From the NCBI GenBank assembly GCA_001298545.1, contig LJCX01000026.1, positions 558,001 to 622,000 of the forward strand: DNA of 64,000 nucleotides, read 5' to 3'. Positions 57,578 through 64,000 of this stretch are shown in pieces. Made by a program: the position numbers and the translations under genes. The DNA comes from Actinobacteria bacterium OV320 (GTDB lineage Bacteria; Actinomycetota; Actinomycetes; Streptomycetales; Streptomycetaceae). The notes under the pieces were generated by a model that saw only the letters and a list, made by a program, of their open reading frames with translations, was not told where the DNA came from and did not search any database. Numbering within the stretch: the first letter of the stretch is position 1; each line of letters begins with the position of its first letter.

Positions 57578-58951
57578 GTCTGATCATTGTGGATTCACGC
57601 GGCCACCGCGGGGTCGCGTTCGACCAGGACGCCGTGTTCGAAGCGGGCTCCGGCGCGGACGAGGGCAACGAGGTGGGGTGCGTTCACGGCCCGCCAGCGA
57701 GCCTGGGCGGACTCGACGAGTTTGAAGACCATCGCGAGGGCAGCCGCGCGGGAGCCGGCACCACGGGTGACCTTGGTCCGCAGGCGGACTGTCGCGAAGG
57801 TCGACTCGATCGGGTTCGTGGTCCGCAGGTGGATCCAGTGCTCAGCGGGGAACTCATGGAACGCCAGCAGCTCGCCCTCGTCGTCGGTGATCTTCTTGAC
57901 GGCCATGGGGAACTTCGGGCCGTACTGCTAGGCGAACGCCTTCACGGCCTGGGCCGCGTGGTCGCGGTCTTCGGCGTTGTAGATGGCCTGGATCGCTTTC
58001 TTCGCCGCGGGCTGGGCCGACTTCGGCAGGCTGTCCAGGACATTCGCGGTTTTGTGAACCCAGCATCTTTGCGGGCGGGTTGCCGGGAACACCTCGGCGA
58101 GGGCCTTCCAGAAGCCGAGAGCACCGTCGCCGACCGCGAGGACGGGAGCGCGCATCTCTCGCCGGGCGGCATCCCGCAGCAGGTTCGCCCAGGACTCCGA
58201 CGACTCCCGGTAGCCGTCGGCCATCGCGACGAGTTCCTTGGTGCCGTCCGAGCGCACGCCCAGCAGCACCAGCACGCAGGCTTTCGCCTGCTCCAGGCGG
58301 ATATTCAGGTGAATGCCATCGGCCCGGACATACAGATAGTCCGCCTCGGACAGATCGCGCTCGCCGAAGGCGGCGTAGTCGGCCTGCCACTGCGCGGTCA
58401 GGCGCGTGATGGTAGCGGGCGAGAGCCCGGCCGAGCTGCCCAGGAACTGCTCCAGCGCGGGCACGAAGTCACCGGAGGGCAGGCCGTGCAGATAGAGCAG
58501 CGGCAGCACCTCGGATATCTTCGGGGACTTCCTGGCCCAGGGCGGCAGGATCGCCGAGGCGAACCGCTTGCGGTCACCCGTGGCCGCGTCAAGGCGCCTG
58601 TCGTTCACACGAGGGGTTTTCACCTCGATCACCCCGGACGCCGTGGTGACCTTCCGCGGCTGACGATGTCCGTTACGGACCACGAGACGATGCCCCTGCT
58701 CGTCTCTCTCACTGGCCAACTCGGCTATATATGCGTCGACTTCAGCTTCCAGAGCGGCGGCCAGCATTCGCCGGGCGCCCTCCCGGACGATCTCGTCGAT
58801 CAGGGATCCATCTCGCGTCGAGCCGTCGTCGTTGACTACCGTGAGCACGGGCGTGCCTTCCCGACCGACGCGCCAACGTCGGCCTACTCGATACCAGTCG
58901 ATCGATCACTCGGGAAGGTACGCCCTCCCGAGCAGATCCACAGGATCTGAG
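57578..58951. mobile_element. IS256-family insertion sequence
   Basis: The element of about 1.37 kb carries one transposase gene. Imperfect terminal inverted repeats are visible: reading outward, ATCCACAATGATCA at the left (57594-57581) and ATCCACAGGATCTGA at the right (58936-58950). The left repeat overlaps the transposase stop codon. Exact outer ends and the target duplication could not be fixed by eye. It lies between the DUF6817 gene and a truncated SDR gene. Confidence 0.8.
57595..58848 (-). pseudogene. IS256-family transposase interrupted by an in-frame amber codon
   Basis: A DDE transposase of the Mutator/IS256 type. The N-terminal 306 codons (SLIDEIVREGARRMLAAALEAE, LYLHGLPSGDFVPAL, YLYVRADGIHLNIR with an active-site Asp, CWVHKTANVLDSLP) end at TAG 57930-57928. 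Translation resumes in the same frame as QYGPKFPMAVKKI and contains the last catalytic residue in TTNPIESTFATVRLRT. The stop stands where relatives have a residue after KAFA, so one base change (for example GAG to TAG) explains it. Start is GTG 58848. Without read-through the enzyme lacks its catalytic Glu. Confidence 0.9.
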
Positions 58952-59058
58952 CATTGCTCTGAGCGATGCGACTGCCAGGGCTACTCACCCAGTCCCTCAG
59001 TAGGGCCGAAACGACAAAAGCAGGAACCGACCAGAGAGCCGACCCCACTGGGAACGCG

Positions 59059-59330
59059 ATGACCGTCGAAGGGATGAGGTCGTTCGCCGACAGACTCGAC
59101 CCCGCGCTGGTCGTGCCTGCCGTGGCCTATCTGGCGCACGAGGACTCCCCCGACTCCGGCGAGATGTACACGGTCGTCGCCGGCCACCTCGCGCGCTTCT
59201 TCATCGCCAGAACGAACGGCTACTTCAATCCGGCCCTGTCGATGGAGGATGTCCGGGACCACTTCGCCGAGATCCGGGAGGAGACGGGATACGCCGTCCC
59301 GAGGGACCCCGGCGAGGCAGGTGGTTGCCG
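59059..59330 (+). pseudogene. C-terminal fragment of a short-chain dehydrogenase
   Basis: FADRLDPALVVPAVAYLAHEDSPDSGEMYTVVAGHLARFF, then TNGYFNPALSMEDVRDHFAEIREETGYAVP, is the C-terminal third of an SDR related to the 17beta-hydroxysteroid dehydrogenase type 4 / multifunctional-enzyme branch. The cofactor-binding and catalytic parts are missing. It starts about 100 bp from the right end of the IS256 element, which may have caused the truncation. Downstream of 59330 the frame loses family similarity. Confidence 0.75.
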
Positions 59331-59446
59331 AGGGGCGCTGGGGCGCCTCCCGCGAGGTCGTGATCATCTCCTGCGACCAGTTCGGGCCGGTCATTCCACT
59401 CATCGCCTACGACGACACGGTCACAGGCTACGTGCTTCACCGTAAC

Positions 59447-59931
59447 GGCGGGGCTTCGTGCCGAAGAGGGTCTGATCCTCGTGGTTTCCGCTACGTCAAT
59501 ACTTGATGACGGGCAGCGTACGAAACACTTTCGGAAACACACCAGTGACACGACGGCGCGGCGTCCTAATACTTTCCCCAACCGGCTCACGTCTCATCGA
59601 CTGAAATTCGGGTCCATGAGTAACCGCCGTCGGCTGCGTACCTCGTCTCATGGCGGTTCGCGAGGTGGGTCTCGCCCAACGAACGCCGAACCATGGAAAT
59701 CAGTCGACCGCCGCCCTGCGGCTGAACCAAGGCAAGGAAACCAGCATGGGCTACTTGGCGAATTGCGGCACCGCCCTGAGGGCGAGGGCCGGCAAGGGGC
59801 TTCTGGCGGCAACTGCCGGACAGGTGGAGGTCTTTCCCGGCCGCATCCTGATGTGAGCCGTTTCCCGTTTCGGTGCGTAGCTGCCTTTCCCGGCTCCAAG
59901 TGCTGCTAACCAACGCTCAGAGGAATCGCAA
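59447..59931. other. Non-coding region upstream of the sialidase-fold gene
   Basis: I see no supportable gene in this 485-bp stretch. CGAAA-CAC-TTTCG (59521-59533) is a perfect inverted repeat resembling the CGAAA-N-TTTCG motif of Streptomyces hemicellulase promoters but with a three-base centre. GAAACAC is also directly repeated at 59522 and 59534. GAGGAA before the ATG is the ribosome binding site. Confidence 0.45.
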
Positions 59932-62127
59932 ATGATCCAGAAAATGGCGCGGAAGGTTATCGCGACAGCGACAGCCTTCGGCCTCGGCGCGGCATTCGCC
60001 GTTGCCTCCGCAGGGAGTGCCTCGGCGTATCAGCCGAGCCAGACGAACCTGTACGTGTCGCAGGACAGCGCCGCGTGCAACAAGAAGCCTTGTGTTCTCT
60101 ACCCGAAGTCGGCCCAGCTGCCGAGCGGCCGCATCGTGGCGTCGTTCGAGAACAGCAAGGGCGACCCGGTGGGACAGAAGCTGCCCGTCTACAAGAGCGA
60201 CGACGACGGCACTACATGGCAGAAGTTGACCGATCTCCAAGCCCCCGCCTACCTGTCCAGCGACTCCCAGTACGCGAAGTACACGAGCAACTGGACGAAC
60301 CCGTATCTCTACGTGCTCCCGCAGGACGTCGGATCCCTGAGTGCCGGCACGCTGCTACTGGCGAGCGTCGTCTCGGGGGACGACTACTACTACAAGGAGC
60401 ACAAGGCCGCCGACCCCAACTGGACAGCGGACGGTGACGGCGATCGCAAGGACGTGGCGATCGCCTTGTACTCCAGCACTGACGACGGTGCGACCTGGAG
60501 CTTCCAGAACATCATCGCCGCCGGTGGCTGGTCGGGCAGCCGCGTCTCGAACGCCAACACCTACAAGCAGTCCGATCCGGTTTGGGAACCGTACCTGATC
60601 GCCCGGAACGGCCAGCTCGTCGCCTACTACTCCGACGAGCACGACTACCTCGGCTTCGACGCCACCACCGGAATACCGAACCGCGACCCGGACGACGACA
60701 CGGCCACGGATTCGTACAACCAGATCCTCGTGCACAAGACCTGGAACGGCAGCAGCAGCACGTCCTGGAGCAGCCAACCGATCGTCGATGTCCCGGGCAC
60801 GACCGAGAACCTCAACGGAAAGACTCTGATCGGCAACGGCCGCCCCGGCATGACGACGATCGCCCCGACCACCGACGGCAAATGGCTGCTCACCTACGAG
60901 TACTGGGGCGGTGGGACGAACGTGAGATACAGGCTTGCGGACGACCCGCTGAAGTTCTACCCGAACAGCGTGACGGACCTTCCGATCAACAACCTGCCGG
61001 TGCCCTCCGGGGGACACACTCTGTCGACGAGCGGCAGCCCGGTGCTCGTCCCGATGCCGGACGGGCGGATCCTCTACAACGCGGCCAGCAGCGGCAACAT
61101 CTGGGTGAACGAGTCAGGCAAGAGCGACGGCACCTGGAAGGAATACCAGACCTCGGTCACCAACGGGTACAGCCGCAATCTCCAGTACGTCGACGGCACG
61201 GGACGCGTCGTCATACTCCAGGCCGACTTCGGAACGGGCTACGGTCCCGTGCGCTATGGCGAGGTCGACCTCGGCCGGTCCGACGGCACCTACTCCACGC
61301 TCGTCAACCGCGCGACCGGTCAGGCCCTGAGCCCCGACGCCGGCAAGACACAGGACGCGAACCTCACCGGCAACGTCCCCGACCTCGTCCTGCGGGACCG
61401 CAACGCCACGGACGACACGCAGCGCTGGCACCTGACCGCCAAGGGCAACGACGTCACCCTGCTCAACAAGGCCGGCGGCCGCTCGGCCGCCATCTGGACC
61501 GGCAGCGCCACGGCCGGGCAGAAGCTCGCCCAGTGGGTCGACGACGGCGCCACCGACAAGCAGTGGACCCTCGTCGCCTCGACCGACGGCTACTACAAGA
61601 TCCGCTCCGTCCGCAACACCAGCCTGTTCATGACCGGTGCGACCCAGAGCGGCGCCGTTGACCTCCAGGCATCGATCGACGCGTCCGGCAACGCCTCGGC
61701 GGACGACTCGCAGGAGTGGCAGCTCGTCCAGGACCCCCTGCCGACGGACGCGTCCTTCACCCTGAAGGGCGCCAACTCCAACCGCTGCCTTGACGTGCCC
61801 AACGGCCAGACAGGTGTACAGGTCCAGATCTGGGACTGCTCCGGGAACGCGAACCAGACCATCACGCAGACCACCGCCGGCGAACTCCGCGTCGCAGGCA
61901 AGTGCCTCGCCGCAGACGCTGACGGGACCACCCCAGGTACCAAGCTCATCCTGTGGACCTGCAACGGGAAGTCCAGCCAGAAGTGGTGGTTCCGTCTGGA
62001 CGGATCCGTCATCAACCGCTCCAACGGTCACGCCCTGGACGTCACCAACTCGGCGACGGCCAACGGATCGAAGGTGCAGCTGTGGACGGCTCTCGGCAAC
62101 GCCACCCAGAGGTGGAGCCGGGGGTAG
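59932..62127 (+). CDS. Secreted sialidase-fold glycosidase with two ricin-type lectin domains
   Basis: A 731-residue exported protein. The signal peptide ends near residue 32 (AGSASAYQ). The catalytic part (about 35-440) is a six-bladed sialidase-type propeller with Asp-box repeats (SDDDGTTWQKL, SSTDDGATWSF), LPSGRIVASFEN and a RPGMTTIAPTTDGKWLLTYEYWGGG stretch. Two CBM13/ricin trefoils follow at about 450-585 and 595-731; the second has QxW-type repeats (LDVPNGQTGVQVQIWDCSGNANQ, GTKLILWTCNGKSSQKW). It could be a GH33 sialidase or a GH93-type arabinanase; the sequence alone does not settle it. A LacI gene follows. Confidence 0.88.
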   Translation: MIQKMARKVIATATAFGLGAAFAVASAGSASAYQPSQTNLYVSQDSAACNKKPCVLYPKSAQLPSGRIVASFENSKGDPVGQKLPVYKSDDDGTTWQKLTDLQAPAYLSSDSQYAKYTSNWTNPYLYVLPQDVGSLSAGTLLLASVVSGDDYYYKEHKAADPNWTADGDGDRKDVAIALYSSTDDGATWSFQNIIAAGGWSGSRVSNANTYKQSDPVWEPYLIARNGQLVAYYSDEHDYLGFDATTGIPNRDPDDDTATDSYNQILVHKTWNGSSSTSWSSQPIVDVPGTTENLNGKTLIGNGRPGMTTIAPTTDGKWLLTYEYWGGGTNVRYRLADDPLKFYPNSVTDLPINNLPVPSGGHTLSTSGSPVLVPMPDGRILYNAASSGNIWVNESGKSDGTWKEYQTSVTNGYSRNLQYVDGTGRVVILQADFGTGYGPVRYGEVDLGRSDGTYSTLVNRATGQALSPDAGKTQDANLTGNVPDLVLRDRNATDDTQRWHLTAKGNDVTLLNKAGGRSAAIWTGSATAGQKLAQWVDDGATDKQWTLVASTDGYYKIRSVRNTSLFMTGATQSGAVDLQASIDASGNASADDSQEWQLVQDPLPTDASFTLKGANSNRCLDVPNGQTGVQVQIWDCSGNANQTITQTTAGELRVAGKCLAADADGTTPGTKLILWTCNGKSSQKWWFRLDGSVINRSNGHALDVTNSATANGSKVQLWTALGNATQRWSRG

Positions 62128-62135
62128 TACGCAAT

Positions 62136-62175
62136 CAGTGGGGTGCGGCCGCGACGTCGCGGCCGCACCCCACTG
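62136..62175 (+). terminator. 40-bp perfect palindrome terminator
   Basis: The 20 bases from 62136 (CAGTGGGGTGCGGCCGCGAC) are followed at once by their exact reverse complement to 62175. It begins nine bases after the sialidase-fold gene stop and would fold into a very strong hairpin acting as a terminator on either strand. Confidence 0.85.
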
Positions 62176-62408
62176 CGCCCTGTCTGCACGGTGGCACTCC
62201 CAGATCGAGTTCGGCCCGGGCCACGGTCTCCTACATCGACTGGGCGGGCAGGAGAGCGGCGAACGTATGCGACTCCCTGGCGAAGATGCCCGCAGGTCGC
62301 GACGGGGCTGACTGACCGCGAGCTGCGCCGCGCCCCGGTGATGTGACGGATACGGCGTCTCCCGGGCTCTCTCGGCGGTTCCGAGTGAGCTTGACCGATG
62401 CGGATGCC

Positions 62409-62438
62409 TTGCCTCCGGGCATTTCGTCCCGTTAGCTT
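62409..62438 (+). promoter_or_regulatory. Promoter of the lacI-family gene
   Basis: TTGCCT (62409-62414) and TAGCTT (62433-62438) are 18 bases apart, giving a start near 62445 and only a short leader before the GTG at 62454. The region 62176-62408 shows no gene. Confidence 0.5.
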
Positions 62439-62453
62439 GCGGCGGAGTTTCAA

Positions 62454-63536
62454 GTGACAGCTCAAAGGCGAGGCGCACGGGTGACAGGTCGGGGCAGGAC
62501 GCGCGAGGATGCGCAATACGGTTTGCTGACCAGCATCGCCAGCGAGGCGAGGGTGTCGCTCAGCACGGTGTCCAAGGTGGTGCACCGGCGTCATGACGTG
62601 GGTGCGGCGACACGCGCCCGGGTCGAGGAGCTGCTGGCGCGGCACGGATACGTTCGTCCGGGAGAGCATGATCCCGCGGTGCCGCGTCAGATCATCGCGG
62701 TGTTCCGGGACCTGTCAGGGCCGTACACGCTGGAAGTCGTCCGCGGCATAGTGGACGCGGCGGACGAACTGGGCGTGGACGTGGTGACCGGGACGACCAG
62801 TCATCGCTCGATCTCCCAGTGGCTCGAGGAGTGCGTGGCGCTCGACGCGGCCGGACTGATCATCGTGATCTCGATGCTGGCCGAGGACGACCAGCGCCGC
62901 ATCGTCGAGCAGCGGCTGCCGGTCGTGCTGATCGACCCGCTCAGCGCGCCGAGCCACGACATCCCGAGCATCGGGGTCACGAACTGGAACGGGGCCAGGG
63001 AAGCGGTGCAGCACCTTCTGGGGCTCGGGCACACCCGGATCGGCATGGTCGCGGGACGGTCGCACTCGCTGGCCGGGGCGGCGCGTCTGCACGGCTACCG
63101 GGCCGCGCTGGAGGAGGCGGAGATCCCCTATGACCCGGCGATCGTGCGCTCGACCGACTTCGACTTCGAAGAGGGACTGCTCGCCAGCCTGCAGGTCCTG
63201 CGCTCCGACGATCGGCCCACGGCCGTCTTCGCGGCGAGTGACGCGCAGGCGCTCGGTGTCCTGGAGGCCGCCCGTCAGCACGGGCTCCGGGTTCCCGAGG
63301 ACCTTGCGGTCATGTCCTTCGACGACACCCTCGTGGCGGCCATGGCCTGCCCGCCGCTGAGCGCTGTTCGCCAGCCCTTCGAGGAACTGGGCCACGAGGC
63401 TACCCGGGTGCTCGTTCACATGGCAGAGGGACGGCCGCCCGCATCGTCGCGGATAGAACTGGCGACGGAACTCGTGCTGCGCACCTCGACGTCGATGCGC
63501 CGCCCAGTCGACACGGAGCCAGTCGGTACGGAGTGA
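62454..63536 (+). CDS. LacI-family transcriptional regulator
   Basis: A 360-residue repressor. The helix-turn-helix and hinge are in LLTSIASEARVSLSTVSKVVHRRHDVGAATRARVEELLARHGYVRP (about residues 24-70). The periplasmic-binding-protein-like core follows (IIAVFRDLSGPYTLEVVRGIVDAADELG, GLGHTRIGMVAGRSHSLAGAARLHGYRAAL, VFAASDAQALGVLEAARQHGLRVPEDLAVMSFDDT). GTG 62454 follows GGAG. It sits between two glycosidase genes and is the natural local sugar-sensing repressor; the GAAAGCGCTTTC site at 34276 is a possible distant target. The inducer is unknown. Confidence 0.95.
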   Translation: MTAQRRGARVTGRGRTREDAQYGLLTSIASEARVSLSTVSKVVHRRHDVGAATRARVEELLARHGYVRPGEHDPAVPRQIIAVFRDLSGPYTLEVVRGIVDAADELGVDVVTGTTSHRSISQWLEECVALDAAGLIIVISMLAEDDQRRIVEQRLPVVLIDPLSAPSHDIPSIGVTNWNGAREAVQHLLGLGHTRIGMVAGRSHSLAGAARLHGYRAALEEAEIPYDPAIVRSTDFDFEEGLLASLQVLRSDDRPTAVFAASDAQALGVLEAARQHGLRVPEDLAVMSFDDTLVAAMACPPLSAVRQPFEELGHEATRVLVHMAEGRPPASSRIELATELVLRTSTSMRRPVDTEPVGTE

Positions 63537-63575
63537 CGACAGGCTGGCTGACGGATGTCACGAGGGGCGAGGGGC

Positions 63576-63590
63576 GAGGGGCCGCCCCTC
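63576..63590. terminator. Bidirectional terminator between convergent genes
   Basis: GAGGGGC-C-GCCCCTC is a perfect inverted repeat lying between the LacI stop and the GH95 stop. It is preceded by further GAGGGGC direct repeats. Confidence 0.6.
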
Positions 63591-63595
63591 TGACA

Positions 63596-64000
63596 TTAGA
63601 CGAGCGGGACGGCCACCGTGGTGGGGGAGTGTGGCAACAGGTGCACGGTCTGCCGCCGGTCCGCGGCCCCACGGCATACAAGGGTGACGTCCCGCTCGAT
63701 CGGCGAAGTGAGAACCACTCGGACGAAGCCCTCCGGCACGTCCCACGTCAGCTCGACGACGCTCACCCCGGCGCGCGTGGCGATGCCGCGCAGACTGCCG
63801 GAGCGCCACTCCGGGGGGAGGGCGGGCAGGAGTTCCACGATCCCGGGACGGGAGTCGAGCAGCATCTCCACGACCACGGCCGGCAGACAGTGGGCGGCGT
63901 CCGCGTTGTAGATGTCCAGACCGGGGTTGTGCGAGGTCATCAGGGACCGGAAGACCATGTTCCGGCCAAGGATCTTGAGTACGTTCGCCCTGGCCGTCTC
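63596..64000 (-). CDS. GH95-type alpha-L-fucosidase, C-terminal part
   Basis: The gene enters from the right edge, so only the last 134 codons are visible. TSHNPGLDIYNADAAHCLPAVVVEMLLDSRPGIVELLPALPPEW, followed by GSLRGIATRAGVSVVELTW, matches the end of the GH95 alpha/alpha-barrel and its C-terminal beta domain. Such enzymes remove alpha-1,2-fucose or alpha-galactose from plant or host glycans. It is convergent with the LacI gene. The 5' end and any signal peptide lie outside the window. Confidence 0.85.
   Translation of the reverse strand, partial: ETARANVLKILGRNMVFRSLMTSHNPGLDIYNADAAHCLPAVVVEMLLDSRPGIVELLPALPPEWRSGSLRGIATRAGVSVVELTWDVPEGFVRVVLTSPIERDVTLVCRGAADRRQTVHLLPHSPTTVAVPLV

Noticed and set aside
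59249..59506. Small frame after the SDR fragment (contains VVIISCDQFGPVIPLIAYDD)
   Set aside because: No ribosome site, no recognisable family, mixed codon texture; it may be a remnant but I cannot support a gene.

Overview
The window is high-GC actinobacterial DNA and almost certainly comes from a Streptomyces. Codon third positions are nearly all G or C, and TTA codons are very rare. Two SpoIIE-type phosphatases, a DUF6479 protein, a GH75 chitosanase, GH115 and GH95 enzymes, an ECF42 sigma/DGPF pair, and many genes that look leaderless all fit that genus. No rRNA, tRNA, CRISPR array or phage genes were recognised. All motif and structure calls were made by eye from the sequence.

Left part (1-22 kb): a compact Rho paralogue; a membrane-anchored protein; a SnoaL/PadR/methyltransferase group; a GntR regulator with a DasR-like operator; a serine hydrolase, a second SnoaL protein and an acetylxylan-esterase-type enzyme; a molybdopterin oxidoreductase with its FAD/NAD reductase; a quinone oxidoreductase/GNAT operon with a convergent MarR gene; a PrmC-like methyltransferase behind what looks like a leader-peptide attenuator; a PAS-GAF-SpoIIE phosphatase; secreted proteins; and a dienoyl-CoA reductase (fadH) under a 20-bp perfect palindrome, followed by a PadR gene.

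Middle (22-46.5 kb): an FN3 lipoprotein divergent from a chitosanase, with a dre-like operator; a dhaKLM operon (PTS-dependent dihydroxyacetone kinase); an ECF42 sigma factor with its DGPF partner and a recognisable autoregulatory promoter; a decayed catabolic patch containing an internally deleted 2-keto-4-pentenoate hydratase, an intact TetR gene, a 4-hydroxy-2-oxovalerate aldolase tail and a headless IclR gene; a bldA-type (TTA-containing) xylan alpha-glucuronidase; a RpiB-like isomerase and phosphoketolase that fit pentose use; an ATP-grasp gene that also carries TTA; a second PAS-SpoIIE-ATPase phosphatase; a UvrA-like ABC protein; extreme poly-C and poly-G tracts; a Cys-rich copper-storage-type protein; and an acyl-CoA dehydrogenase behind an exact KstR box.

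Right part (46.5-64 kb): an envelope-signalling block on the minus strand with MMPL transporter, histidine kinase, canonical NarL-type regulator, SGNH hydrolase, and a second NarL-type regulator whose phosphorylation residues are replaced. The MMPL promoter has an 18-bp palindrome suited to a NarL-type regulator. After this come a quinone oxidoreductase, a PadR gene and an MFS transporter sharing a direct-repeat operator region; a DUF6817 gene; an IS256 element with an amber-interrupted transposase; an SDR C-terminal fragment; and a carbohydrate block with a sialidase-fold/ricin-lectin enzyme, a LacI regulator and the C-terminus of a GH95 fucosidase that runs off the window.

The best candidates for new biology are the degenerate response regulator next to its intact twin, the leader/hairpin/pyrimidine-tract arrangement before the PrmC-like gene, and the traces of steroid or aromatic catabolism (KstR box, hydratase and aldolase remnants, SDR fragment).
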